A stretch of 64,000 nucleotides of DNA from Peribacillus sp. Bi96 (GCF_918698115.1 NZ_CAKKLV010000016.1:62001-126000), one strand, 5' to 3'; numbered from the stretch's first letter, positions 17,378-26,299 are shown. A program made the numbers and translations. The notes: a model not told the origin generated them from the sequence alone.

Positions 17378-17396
17378 GATAATGGTTATCATTATC
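17378..17396 (+). promoter_or_regulatory. Fur box
   Basis: The 19 bases GATAATGGTTATCATTATC match the classical Fur operator GATAATGATTATCATTATC at 18 positions. The site lies about 60 bases upstream of the esterase gene and about 260 bases from the divergent metN, so iron control of the esterase is likely. Confidence 0.85.
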
Positions 17397-17454
17397 AATA
17401 CTTTTTTTCTACTCTTCTAAATACAAATATTCTAAAGAATGTGGAGGCAAATAC

Positions 17455-18213
17455 ATGATTCAATACCTTGATGAGAAAATTGCCAACTATGAGGTATGTG
17501 TCATCTTACCCTCTAGTTACGATCAAACCAAGAAATACCGAACGATCTATATGCATGATGGTGGAGAAACGGCCATGCAAACTGCAAACTCACTTATCGT
17601 TATTGGAATTGACCCGATTGATCGCAACAATGACTATACACCGTGGGAAGCACCATCACTTGCACCCCATGTTTTCACCTTTGAAGGACAAGCGCAGGAT
17701 TATTTACATACTGTTGTAACCGAAATAAAGCCATATATAGATGCCCATTATGCTACGAATCCTGAGCCTTCACATACAGCTATTTCCGGCTGCTCATTAG
17801 GAGGACTTATTTCCATTTTCGCCTCCCATTATTATCCAGAGGTATTCCATCAATATATCTCATTATCTGCTTCCTTTTGGTACGAGGATGTTCTTCGCTA
17901 TCTTCAAGGGGAAAAGATTGAACGACAAGGAAATATCTATATCAAACCAACTGTGAATCGTCAAGATCATCAGCTTTATTTATATGTTGGGGAATTAGAG
18001 GGAATTTATAAAGAAACGGTACAAAAGCATATGGTTGACTACACAAAGAAGGCCCACCTTGAATTTATCAAGGAAGGCTATTTGAAATCTAATCTATTAT
18101 TTGCGTCAGATCCAGAAGGAACTCATGATGACCTATTCTTTACTAACTACTTCATTCAGTCACTCCGTTGGTTATTTGGCATCGAACAGAAAAACGAAAC
18201 AATGGATCGTTAA
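17455..18213 (+). CDS. Siderophore-esterase-like alpha/beta hydrolase
   Basis: A 252-aa alpha/beta hydrolase of the esterase-D/IroE-like group, cytoplasmic (no signal peptide). The nucleophile elbow is GCSLGG with Ser114; the C-terminal acid/His region includes DPEGTHDD, and the N-terminal YMHDGG strand supplies the oxyanion loop. Such enzymes hydrolyse ester bonds of ferric siderophores to release iron. The perfect Fur-box context supports that role. The start follows TGGAGG. It stands alone, without transporter genes, and converges on the XRE-cupin regulator behind a shared hairpin. Confidence 0.8.
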   Translation: MIQYLDEKIANYEVCVILPSSYDQTKKYRTIYMHDGGETAMQTANSLIVIGIDPIDRNNDYTPWEAPSLAPHVFTFEGQAQDYLHTVVTEIKPYIDAHYATNPEPSHTAISGCSLGGLISIFASHYYPEVFHQYISLSASFWYEDVLRYLQGEKIERQGNIYIKPTVNRQDHQLYLYVGELEGIYKETVQKHMVDYTKKAHLEFIKEGYLKSNLLFASDPEGTHDDLFFTNYFIQSLRWLFGIEQKNETMDR

Positions 18214-18338
18214 TTTACCTTAATCGATTGCATCACACTAGCTTGTTTCATATCGCCATTTTTTCTAAATTACCTCACAAACCAATATTTTACGATTACT
18301 TTAATGATTTGATTTAATGTCAATAAGGTAAAAAGAAG

Positions 18339-18378
18339 GGATAGATGAACAGTGAGGAATACCTGTTTACATCTATCC
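18339..18378. terminator. Bidirectional terminator
   Basis: GGATAGATG pairs with CATCTATCC, with an inner ACAG/CTGT pairing, between the convergent esterase and regulator genes. Confidence 0.65.
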
Positions 18379-18434
18379 TTTTGTACAACATTTTTCGTTA
18401 ACTGAACATACTTTCATTCCAGAACACCGTGACG

Positions 18435-18947
18435 TTATTTCGACGACACCACCAAAAACCGGACAATTTGATCTGAGTAGTTAAACCAGTAATGGGCTTT
18501 TCTAGCATCGAACATGAACGACTGCTGTTCATGGAGTTCTAAACTTTCTCCCTCTATTTCCACTGTTAACTTCCCTTCGATAATGAATAAAAATTCATGA
18601 CCGCTATGAGAAAAAGCGCTTCCTTTATTTTCCCCTGGCTTTAAAGTGACAAGAATAGGCGAAAAAACAGCATCACGAATGCCGCTGGATAAATTCTGAT
18701 AATGAAATTGTTCATGATTCGAATCTGAATTTTCTTGGGATCGGTCCTCAGAAAAAAAGAAACTTGGGTTGACATCTAATGTATCAGCGATTTTTTTTAA
18801 TGACTCTAATGTGACGCTTGATTTTCCCCGTTCTACTTGTGATAAAAAGCTGATCGAAACGCCTGTTTGTTCAGCCAGACTCTTTAATGTTAGTTTTCGC
18901 TCTTTCCTCAATAATTTCAGTTTTTTCCCGATTGAATCAAAAGGCAT
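18435..18947 (-). CDS. XRE-cupin transcriptional regulator
   Basis: A 170-aa regulator, probably controlling the divergent transporter operon. The start at 18947 is preceded by GGGGG; an in-frame ATG 51 bases earlier lacks one. The N-terminal helix-turn-helix covers about 7-61 (LKLLRKERKLTLKSLAEQTGVSISFLSQVERGKSSVTLESLKKIADTL in pieces), and the C-terminal cupin about 85-168 (SGHEFLFIIEGKLTVEI...). This PuuR/SutR-like architecture senses a small ligand in the cupin and usually represses catabolic or transport genes. The 175-base divergent region contains a dyad over the transporter promoter. Confidence 0.85.
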   Translation of the reverse strand: MPFDSIGKKLKLLRKERKLTLKSLAEQTGVSISFLSQVERGKSSVTLESLKKIADTLDVNPSFFFSEDRSQENSDSNHEQFHYQNLSSGIRDAVFSPILVTLKPGENKGSAFSHSGHEFLFIIEGKLTVEIEGESLELHEQQSFMFDARKAHYWFNYSDQIVRFLVVSSK

Positions 18948-19041
18948 ACAGATGCCCCCTTTTTTATACATAGTATCTAGCTTCATTATACATGACAAAT
19001 TTTGATGAATGTTCCGTCATTAATAACTTATCAAAAAAATA

Positions 19042-19070
19042 TTGACAGAAAATTTCTAATTATTTAGAAT
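19042..19070 (+). promoter_or_regulatory. Transporter promoter with overlapping operator dyad
   Basis: TTGACA (19042-19047), 17-base spacer, TAGAAT (19065-19070). The dyad TTCTAA-N4-TTAGAA (19054-19069) covers the -10 and is a good place for the XRE-cupin repressor to bind. Confidence 0.65.
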
Positions 19071-19122
19071 GAAGGAAATAATAAATTGAAGTGATACTTC
19101 AATTTTGAAAGGGTGACTTAAG

Positions 19123-20421
19123 ATGGAAAAGAAGCAAATGCGGCGAATATTAATCGCGAGTTTAGTCGGAAGTTCGATTGAGTGGTTTGACTATTTTTTA
19201 TATGGGACCGTTGCAGCACTCGTGTTTAACCAGCTATTCTTCGTGAATGAGGATCCGACAATAGGGCTGTTGCTTTCCTATGCATCCTTTGCGTTAGCAT
19301 TCTTCATCCGCCCATTTGGCGGAGTGATCTTTAGCCATATTGGTGATCGTATTGGGAGAAAGAAAACACTTGTCATAACACTTAGTTTAATGGGGGTCGC
19401 AACATTTGGGATGGGGCTTCTTCCTACCTATCAAGCCGTTGGTATTTGGGCGCCGATTTTATTAATCACGTTGCGCTTAGTTCAAGGTCTAGGAATTGGC
19501 GGTGAATGGGGAGGCGCGCTTTTATTGGCCGTTGAATATGCTCCCGCTGAAAAACGGGGCTTGTTCGGAGCCATTCCTCAGATGGGTGTTACGATAGGAA
19601 TGCTGCTTGGAACCATTGCTTTATCTATTATGACACTGCTTCCTGAAAGCGCATTCATGACTTGGGGATGGCGTTTACCATTCATTTTTAGTGCTTTGCT
19701 TGTATTTTTTGGCCTATGGATTCGTAAAGGAATTGATGAAACACCGTCTTTCAAAAAAGTAAAGGAATCCGGAGAAGTTCCAAAGCTACCGATTGTAGAA
19801 ACTCTTAAGAATTATTGGCGTGAAGTGCTTATAGCCGTGGGAGCCAAAGTGGTAGAAACAGCGCCATTTTATATTTTTAGCACATTTGTCGTATCATATG
19901 CTACTTCAAATCTCGGTTTCTCACGGACAGCTACATTAGCTGCAGTCATGATTGCAACCATTATAACGACAATTTTAATACCAATCATGGGGAATTTATC
20001 TGATACAATTGGCCGCAAAAAGCTGTTTATAGGCGGAACGATTGGGATGGCACTGTTTGCATTCCCATACTTCTGGCTGTTGCAGCAAAAATCGGTACTG
20101 CTCTTAATCATTGCAACAGTGATAGGCTTAGGGGTTATTTGGGCTCCCATCACAGCTGTTCTTGGAACGATGTTCTCGGAAATTTTCGATGCAAGGATCC
20201 GTTATACCGGCATTACGCTTGGATATCAAATCGGAGCAGCTCTGGCAGGAGGAACAGCGCCGCTCGTTGCAACGGCTTTACTTAATAGGTTTAATAACTC
20301 CTATGTTCCTGTCGCCATTTATATTATTTTTGCATCTCTCCTGTCACTAACAGCTATTTGGGCAGTTAAGGATCGTAGCAATCAGAAATTAGACGAAACG
20401 CATAATAATAGAGCCATGTAA
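19123..20421 (+). CDS. MHS-family (ProP-like) MFS transporter
   Basis: A 432-aa major facilitator with 12 hydrophobic segments. The metabolite:H+ symporter signature is present: GSSIEWFDYFLYGT at the start of TM1, RPFGGVIFSHIGDRIGRKKTL in loop 2-3, RLVQGLGIGGEWGGALLLAVEYAP in TM4, and the second-half NLSDTIGRKK loop. It imports an organic acid, betaine or amino-acid-like substrate. It is followed 34 bases later by an ornithine-cyclodeaminase-family gene in the same operon, so the substrate may be an amino or imino acid. Confidence 0.85.
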   Translation: MEKKQMRRILIASLVGSSIEWFDYFLYGTVAALVFNQLFFVNEDPTIGLLLSYASFALAFFIRPFGGVIFSHIGDRIGRKKTLVITLSLMGVATFGMGLLPTYQAVGIWAPILLITLRLVQGLGIGGEWGGALLLAVEYAPAEKRGLFGAIPQMGVTIGMLLGTIALSIMTLLPESAFMTWGWRLPFIFSALLVFFGLWIRKGIDETPSFKKVKESGEVPKLPIVETLKNYWREVLIAVGAKVVETAPFYIFSTFVVSYATSNLGFSRTATLAAVMIATIITTILIPIMGNLSDTIGRKKLFIGGTIGMALFAFPYFWLLQQKSVLLLIIATVIGLGVIWAPITAVLGTMFSEIFDARIRYTGITLGYQIGAALAGGTAPLVATALLNRFNNSYVPVAIYIIFASLLSLTAIWAVKDRSNQKLDETHNNRAM

Positions 20422-20455
20422 TCTATGGTTCTCTTACTTCAAGGAGGACAATTGA

Positions 20456-21439
20456 ATGTTAATTATAAGTGAGAAGGAAATTCAACAATCATATGAAATG
20501 AAGGACGCAATTTCGGATGTAAAGGCCGTATTACGTGCACATGGTGCTAGAAGAATAGACAACCCTCATCGCACAGTTCTTGCTTTCCCTCAACACGAGG
20601 CATCAGCACTTTACATGCCAAGCGCTGATTTATCAGAAGAAGTTTCGGCGGTCAAAGTTGTTACCATTTTTCCAAAGAATCCTTCAAGGGGAATGGCAAC
20701 AACCCAAGGAGTCATCTTGCTGTCAGATGCAGAAAATGGCGAACATTTAGCATTGTTGAATGCCTCCTATTTAACACGTCTCAGAACGGGGGCATTGAGC
20801 GGCATTGCCACAGACTTTCTTGCTCGTAAAGACGCCCGGGTACTCACGATTATCGGAACAGGAGCTATGGGATTTGAACAAGCAATTGGTGTGTTAGCCG
20901 TAAGGGACATTGAGCGTATTTTATTAGTAAATCGTACACCAGAGACAGCGGAGAAATTCGGTGAAAAGCTGCGGGCATTCGGAGTAACCGTTCCTTTTGA
21001 AGTTTTCGAAGATGTTTCAGCAGCTGTTCGTCAAGCAGATATTATTTGCTGTGCAACCCGCTCGAACGAGCCTGTATTTAACGGGCTGGATTTAAAGCCG
21101 GGCACACACATTAACGGGGTCGGGTCTTATTTGCCGCATATGAAAGAAGTGGATCATACCACGGTATCACGCGCTGCTAAAATTATCGTCGACGATTTGG
21201 CGGGTGTGAAGGATGAAGCAGGAGAACTCATTCATGCAGCCAATCAGGGAAATTGGTCGTTTAATGATATTCATGGGGAGCTTTATGAACTTGTAATGCT
21301 GACCAAAACAGGCAGGGAAAATGAAGAGGAAATTACCTTCTTTAAATCAGTCGGTGCTGCTTACTTTGACCTCGCCGTGGCAAAAGGTGTTTACTGCCAA
21401 TCGAAAGAACGGAACATCGGGATGGAGATTGAGGTATAA
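20456..21439 (+). CDS. Ornithine cyclodeaminase/mu-crystallin-family enzyme
   Basis: A 327-aa NAD(P)-dependent enzyme of the OCD/mu-crystallin family. The substrate segment KVVTIFPKNPSRGMATTQGVILLSD contains the conserved Lys. Then follow LRTGALSGIATDFLARKDA, the dinucleotide fold IIGTGAMG, LVNRTPETAEKF, and HINGVGSYLPHMKEVD. Members act as ornithine cyclodeaminase, alanine dehydrogenase or ketimine reductase, and sequence alone does not decide. AAGGAGG precedes the start. It is co-transcribed with the transporter, suggesting uptake and conversion of one substrate under the divergent regulator. Confidence 0.85.
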   Translation: MLIISEKEIQQSYEMKDAISDVKAVLRAHGARRIDNPHRTVLAFPQHEASALYMPSADLSEEVSAVKVVTIFPKNPSRGMATTQGVILLSDAENGEHLALLNASYLTRLRTGALSGIATDFLARKDARVLTIIGTGAMGFEQAIGVLAVRDIERILLVNRTPETAEKFGEKLRAFGVTVPFEVFEDVSAAVRQADIICCATRSNEPVFNGLDLKPGTHINGVGSYLPHMKEVDHTTVSRAAKIIVDDLAGVKDEAGELIHAANQGNWSFNDIHGELYELVMLTKTGRENEEEITFFKSVGAAYFDLAVAKGVYCQSKERNIGMEIEV

Positions 21440-21532
21440 CAGAAGCCCATACATTTTGCTATCGCTGAATGTAATAACAACCCGAAACAAGCGACGTTCA
21501 AGCTTGCAGTAACATTTCATCTTTAAAAAAAG

Positions 21533-21558
21533 AGACCCTTCTTTAGGAAGGGTCTTTT
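21533..21558 (+). terminator. Operon terminator
   Basis: AGACCCTTC pairs with GAAGGGTCT-type sequence (stem 21533-21555), followed by TTTT. Confidence 0.85.
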
Positions 21559-21567
21559 GAATAATCC

Positions 21568-21833
21568 TTATCTTTCACAAGCGATCAGTCTTTATCACGG
21601 TCGCTTATTTTATTGGCATCATATAGTGACTTTGAAACACGGGGCTTGTATTTCGTTTTTCCTCCTTTATTTTTAACGGAAGATGAACGAGCTACGCCTC
21701 CTTTATAATCTTTATTTAATGCAGTACAGTTTTAAGTTTTCACTTTTGTTTTGGCACCTGCCACATCATTTTCTCCTAGTGAGAGACCCAGAACTAGTCC
21801 TAAAGATAGTAAATAAGTTTAAAAACATTTCAT
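21568..21833 (-). pseudogene. Excalibur-domain secreted protein, decayed
   Basis: One reading frame from ATG 21833 gives a signal-peptide-like start with an early TAA, then LGLVLGLSLGENDVAGAKTKV, a second TAA, then NCTALNKDYKGGVARSS...YKPRVSKSLYDANKISDRDKD. After a one-base frameshift it ends IACER-stop at 21568. This is the excalibur calcium-binding motif (DRDkDGIACE). Two stops and a frameshift make it clearly dead. Confidence 0.8.
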
Positions 21834-21883
21834 AATATTAAAATTACTTTTTTTCACAATTACGACTACCCTCTAAACAAAAA

Positions 21884-21908
21884 ACACTACCAATTAAAAT
21901 GGCAGTGT
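21884..21908 (-). terminator. Terminator of the secreted-protein operon
   Basis: On the minus strand ACACTGCC pairs with GGTAGTGT (one G-T pair), followed by TTTTTTG. Confidence 0.8.
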
Positions 21909-21924
21909 CGTTTTCTTGAAAACT

Positions 21925-22068
21925 TTATCGGTCCAATATACCAGGTAATGTCTGAGAAATATTTGTCAGTTGGTCGACAACATCAAATACTGCTTTCGTC
22001 ATAAATATTTGAACCACTATTAAAATGCTCAGTAATATTAAAAGAATTATTTTAAAAGTTGTATTCAT
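21925..22068 (-). CDS. 47-aa single-pass membrane peptide
   Basis: A small gene starting at ATG 22068 behind AGAGG. The peptide has a strongly hydrophobic N-terminal segment (about residues 5-23, FKIILLILLSILIVVQIFM) and an amphipathic C-terminal tail with FDVVDQLTNISQTLPGI. It starts 19 bases after the stop of the 478-aa secreted protein and is followed at once by a good terminator, so the two form an operon. No family is recognised; a membrane partner, chaperone or immunity role is only a guess. Confidence 0.6.
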   Translation of the reverse strand: MNTTFKIILLILLSILIVVQIFMTKAVFDVVDQLTNISQTLPGILDR

Positions 22069-22087
22069 GAAAACTTATTACCTCTCT

Positions 22088-23524
22088 TTAGTATGTGGCT
22101 TTTGAATAATCATAACTTACATCCGATTTAGTAGTTAGAGTTATATAATTATCAAATTTACCTACAACAGTTAATCCAGCTCTAGCATATGTTCCTGTTG
22201 AAGCCCAACCAGCTGCAGGGTTAAAAGTTTTTCCACTTATATTTCTATTTAAATCCGTTGCTCCATCATTTAACTGCCATCTAGCATAATCATATGCCAA
22301 ACTAGATCGATCATCAATTTTTAGATTTTCACCGAAATTCATGGAAATCCCTACTGAAAATGGATATCCTAGTGACAAGGAAATTGAAGACGTCCCTCTG
22401 TCTCCCATAGGACCCCAATCGTCTAATTGATCTGAAGCTGCTGGTATATCTATATCCGTATAAATAGATCTAGCCCATATTCCTTTATAACTTGTGACTT
22501 GAGTTACAGGTTTTAAAGTGAAATAATCATATTTTTTACTCTTTTCGCTATTTTGCTTGTACAAGTGCCAATCTGTATCCATTCTAGCAACCAAAAGGCC
22601 AAGGCGATATCCTTTTTCTACCAAGCTATATTTATTTTTAACTCTTACACTTTCTGCTTTTACTTTATTATCAGTAATAAAAGTAAAAGAATCAGTTGTA
22701 TTTTGTTCTTGATTAATTTCATTTTCAGTATCAATAATCTCTGACTGAGTATTTATAACCTCTTGTAACACCATTTCATTTGTGTTGGGAATTGAATTAC
22801 CATTTTCATCAAAATTATTAATAGAAACATCTACAAACTGAAGTTCTTGACTTTTGTCTATTGTATACCCTATAACATGACTTGTAAATTCAGAATCAGC
22901 AGCATCAAGAGAACCTTTTTCATTCGCTTCATCGTCTGAAGGTTCAGAATCATTAGATGCATCAGCACTTTCGTCAACGAATTCTTTACCATTTTCAATT
23001 GCTTTTTCATTCAATTCTTCTTCGCTCAAACCAAATTCTAACTGTCCATCATTTTCTTTAACAGTAAGTTTATTTAAATCTAAGATTTCTTTATATTCCT
23101 CTGCTTGAACATCACCGTAAAGAAATACTCTTTTACCATCTTCTAATTCAGCTTTCAAAAAATCTTTATATGATTTATTTCCTTCAACAACAGCGGCATC
23201 AGCTGCAATAGAATTTGATTTCTCAAGATCTTGATTATTTTCGGGGGAAACAACACTAACGTTCAATTCATTATTATCAACTTTATCTTGAATATCTTCA
23301 AACTCCGGGTCATTATTTTCTTCAACAACAGTATTAATGGTTTCTTCTGTGCTTATTTCATCATCAGCAATAATAACCATATTCTTTTCTTCCGATGAAT
23401 CATTCGTGGTTTCTTTCATTTCATTAGCTTTGGCAAAAAAATTAACAGAGTAACTACTAAAGAATAATAGCAAAGACAAAATTACAACCAAACTACCTCT
23501 TAATATTTTTTTTGTTTTACTCAA
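22088..23524 (-). CDS. Secreted acidic protein of unknown family (478 aa)
   Basis: It starts at a TTG (23524) behind GGAGGG. A clear signal peptide (about 1-33: basic start, LVVILSLLLFF core, AKA cleavage site) is followed by a long acidic low-complexity region rich in Glu, Asp and Asn (about 34-210), including VDESADASNDSEPSDDEANEK in part. The C-terminal ~190 residues look folded and aromatic: YRLGLLVARMDTDWHLYKQ, WARSIYTDIDIPAA, YPFSVGISMNFGENL and a final beta-rich AGLTVVGKFDNYITLTTKSD. No cell-wall anchor is visible. I do not recognise the family; the acidic stretch could act as a propeptide or spacer. Confidence 0.65.
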   Translation of the reverse strand: MSKTKKILRGSLVVILSLLLFFSSYSVNFFAKANEMKETTNDSSEEKNMVIIADDEISTEETINTVVEENNDPEFEDIQDKVDNNELNVSVVSPENNQDLEKSNSIAADAAVVEGNKSYKDFLKAELEDGKRVFLYGDVQAEEYKEILDLNKLTVKENDGQLEFGLSEEELNEKAIENGKEFVDESADASNDSEPSDDEANEKGSLDAADSEFTSHVIGYTIDKSQELQFVDVSINNFDENGNSIPNTNEMVLQEVINTQSEIIDTENEINQEQNTTDSFTFITDNKVKAESVRVKNKYSLVEKGYRLGLLVARMDTDWHLYKQNSEKSKKYDYFTLKPVTQVTSYKGIWARSIYTDIDIPAASDQLDDWGPMGDRGTSSISLSLGYPFSVGISMNFGENLKIDDRSSLAYDYARWQLNDGATDLNRNISGKTFNPAAGWASTGTYARAGLTVVGKFDNYITLTTKSDVSYDYSKATY

Positions 23525-23709
23525 AATAAACCCTCCCTATTCTAATTAAATATTAACATACAAATTATGTATACAGTTACACAAATTGTATTTCTTGTAT
23601 ATTTGGTCATTAATGAAACGGTTCGGAGGAATTTGCTTAGGATTGGGGTGCTAACAACTAATCCTAATTGATCTATAAGTCCATCAAACACTACTTCATG
23701 TTGGTTCTC

Positions 23710-23886
23710 TTAAAAGGTGTCAATACCTTCAAGTTCCTCGAGTAAATACATAGGCAACCACCTATATTTCCATATACTTCCTATACTTTCCTTTACATCA
23801 TTACTTATATTTGTCCCGGCAAATACAGCATTCAAATTAACTCAATAAAACACATAAACTACCTACAATCATCAACTTTTTTTCAT
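23710..23886 (-). pseudogene. Decayed small secreted protein
   Basis: ATG 23886 has a strong G-rich ribosome site. With one frameshift the peptide reads KLMIVGSLCVLLS, and after a second shift NLNAVFAGTNISNDVKESIGS...LLEELEGIDTF-stop. That gives a signal peptide with an A-F-A-G cleavage site and a short mature part. Its upstream DNA matches that of the DUF2599-like gene at 14017-14316, so the two probably descend from one family. Confidence 0.5.
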
Positions 23887-23929
23887 TTTCTTCTCCCCCA
23901 TCTTTAATTTTTATCCCTATAATGGGTAT

Positions 23930-24180
23930 AATAGCTAAAATTTCAGATTAAAAGATCCCAAAATTGAAATCAGGATTATCACATATGGAATCGTTTCTCC
24001 TTCGTTTCTGTGATTCACCGAAAAAAGTTATAACAATTTAGAATTTTTATGATTACTCAAATAAATTAGCAAGAGGGGTAAAAAAGAGATGAACCTGTTA
24101 ACCTTTCATGTGATACCTTTTTCCCCACAAAAAAAACCTGACACCAGAGGTGCCAAGGTTTGAAAGCTTAATACACTACA
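23930..24180 (-). repeat. Dispersed upstream repeat, copy 2
   Basis: It carries the same ordered blocks as 14340-14560, including GATCCCAAAA, TCAGGATT, CACATATGGAAT and GTGATACCTTTTTCCCCACA, and a hairpin AACCT...AGGTT. The middle is longer than in copy 1. Confidence 0.55.
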
Positions 24181-24283
24181 AATCAAAAATGATCCATCTT
24201 GAAAAAAGATGGATCATTTTCTATCTGTGTTCCTCCACACTCTGCCCCCATTTGCGGAAGATTGTTCTGGTTTATTCAAATCA

Positions 24284-24739
24284 TTACCTACTTGTTTCTT
24301 CTTCAGCTACCTTTTTGACACGTTCTAAAAACTCAACGACCACTTTATCGGTAGCAAATAATAAAAGTAACTTCAAATACCACTTTAACGGGCGACTGGT
24401 GACTGTATATGTAAAGGAAGTCTTATTGTCATTGATTTTATTCAGTTCATAAAAAGCGGTAATTTCAAACATTTTAGCAAGTATAAAGCCCACCTTTAGC
24501 TTTTTCTCATTAGTTTCATTCAAATATTCCAATGTTTCTATATCATACTCTTCTGTTCGTTTTCCTTCTCTATACTTTTGGCGATATACACTCCCAACCA
24601 CTTCTTCCGTTATTTTAACGGGCTTTTGTTCAACTACTTGAGGCATGATTTGTTGCATATTTTCTAAAGAACCATCAAAAAACTTCCAAACCTGTTCAAT
24701 TGGAGCGTTTATTTCTATTTCTTTTGTCCATTTTTTCAA
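24284..24739 (-). CDS. SRPBCC-family protein
   Basis: A 151-aa START-like (SRPBCC/polyketide-cyclase) protein. The N-terminal KEIEINAPIEQVWKFFDGS is the typical first strand and helix, with alternating strands after it and a C-terminal helix (LLLLFATDKVVVEFLERVKKVAEE). It starts at a TTG behind AGAGGTGA. The fold binds hydrophobic ligands; the ligand cannot be read from sequence. It is a single gene, with a 7-bp hairpin repeat (AAAAGATGGATCATTTT type) just downstream near 24186-24218. Confidence 0.7.
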   Translation of the reverse strand: MKKWTKEIEINAPIEQVWKFFDGSLENMQQIMPQVVEQKPVKITEEVVGSVYRQKYREGKRTEEYDIETLEYLNETNEKKLKVGFILAKMFEITAFYELNKINDNKTSFTYTVTSRPLKWYLKLLLLFATDKVVVEFLERVKKVAEEETSR

Positions 24740-25021
24740 TGAAAATCACCTCTACCTACATTATATTTCCTTTATTATGTAAAACCAAATTTTCCACGAA
24801 CAAATCATTGGTCATTTTGAATCATTAAGGATTATGGGAAATGATTATGAAAAGTATAACGCCTTTCAAGCGCTACGAGTGGAGTACCTAGAGGCATTTA
24901 GAAACAACACTTTTTTTGAATTTAAATGCCCTTCTGTAAAAAAATTACTTTATTAAGACTCTCTTTTTTAGTGCTATTCTTGTATAATAAACCAAACGGT
25001 TACTTATTCAGGAGAATCCCA

Positions 25022-26293
25022 ATGAATTTTATTTATATTAATCAAAACATTTTAGATAATCTCTTTTATATTTTAGTAAGTATTTTGATTTATTACATTT
25101 TATTAGATCATGGCAAAAGGTTAAGTCAGTATGGCAAGACCCTTATCACTGCATGCATGAGCATTCCTATTATATTATGTATGAAGTTTCCTATTTATAT
25201 AGATGAATATTGTGTCCATGATCTCAGGCAAATCCCTTTTATTATAGGGACCCTTTATGGTGGCTGGCCTGTAGGGGCTGCCCTGTTAGTCATCATATTA
25301 ACTTTTAGGTTTGCTTTTTATGGTTTCAATTTACTTACGTTAATTGTATATATCGTTATCTTTATTATAACGGCTCTATTTTCTTCCAAATTCAAAAATT
25401 TTAATAGAAAAAATAAGCTAAATAGCTCCATACTATTAATTTTGTTTCTAGGAATACTAACCAGCTTTATTTCACTCGCTATGTCTGATTATTTTCGAAT
25501 AACGGAGGCGTATGTATTTTACTTTATTATCCTCCCTCCTTTCATTATTGCTTTAGCTGTATATATCATGGAAATTTTAAAAGATGCCATATTAATCCGG
25601 ACACAAATGATAAGGCTTGAAAAAATGGAGGTAGTCAGTCAGCTTGCAGCAAGCATTTCACATGAAGTTAGAAATCCTTTAACTGTTGTGAAAGGATTTG
25701 TTCAACTGCTAAAGACTCCTGATCTAACTCAGGAAGTAAAAGAACAATATATAGAGCATGTTGTTAGGGAGCTTAATAGTGCAGAATCCATTATTAGTGA
25801 ATACTTAGCATTTGCAAAACCTGCAATCGAAAAAGTGGATACTATTTTAATTAACCGTGAAATAGGATATGTAATTGAAATGATAAAACCATTAGCTAGC
25901 ATGAATTTAGTTACTATATCAGAACAGTTAACTCCAGACATTACCCGGGGGAATATTCAACATTTCAAGCAATGCTTCCTAAACCTAATTAAAAATGGTA
26001 TAGAGGCTATGCCAAACGGCGGGGAGCTTAGTGTCGTTTCCTATATAAATAATTTCGACATCATTATCGAAATAAGTGACAATGGAGTAGGCATGAACAA
26101 AGAACAAATAAATCGTTTTGGCGAACCTTATTACAGTTCTAAAGAAAAAGGAACAGGGTTGGGATCAATGGTAGCTGTCAAGACCATCCAAACGATGAAT
26201 GGTACACTTCATATAAATAGCCTTTTGAATAAGGGAACAACGATTTCAGTAACACTTCCCATTTATCAAGAAGACTATTCTGTAAATAAATGA
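25022..26293 (+). CDS. Membrane sensor histidine kinase (KinB-like)
   Basis: A 423-aa kinase starting at ATG 25022 behind AGGAG. The N-terminal ~190 residues form five to six membrane helices of the 5TMR-LYT type, including the LYGGWPVG signature. Then come HisKA with ASISHEVRNPLTVVKGFVQLL and HATPase with NLIKNGIEAM (N box), DNGVGM (G1) and GTGLGSMVAVKTI (G2). This layout matches the sporulation kinases KinB and KinD that feed phosphate into the Spo0F relay. There is no adjacent response regulator, which also fits an orphan phosphorelay kinase. Confidence 0.85.
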   Translation: MNFIYINQNILDNLFYILVSILIYYILLDHGKRLSQYGKTLITACMSIPIILCMKFPIYIDEYCVHDLRQIPFIIGTLYGGWPVGAALLVIILTFRFAFYGFNLLTLIVYIVIFIITALFSSKFKNFNRKNKLNSSILLILFLGILTSFISLAMSDYFRITEAYVFYFIILPPFIIALAVYIMEILKDAILIRTQMIRLEKMEVVSQLAASISHEVRNPLTVVKGFVQLLKTPDLTQEVKEQYIEHVVRELNSAESIISEYLAFAKPAIEKVDTILINREIGYVIEMIKPLASMNLVTISEQLTPDITRGNIQHFKQCFLNLIKNGIEAMPNGGELSVVSYINNFDIIIEISDNGVGMNKEQINRFGEPYYSSKEKGTGLGSMVAVKTIQTMNGTLHINSLLNKGTTISVTLPIYQEDYSVNK

Positions 26294-26299
26294 AGATTA

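Noticed and set aside
17121-17454. SAM-I (S-box) riboswitch before metN
   Set aside because: Conserved S-box segments and terminator are absent; only the unrelated three-way junction is seen.
24150-24452. 100-aa plus-strand frame
   Set aside because: Largely antisense to the SRPBCC gene and begins in the dispersed repeat.
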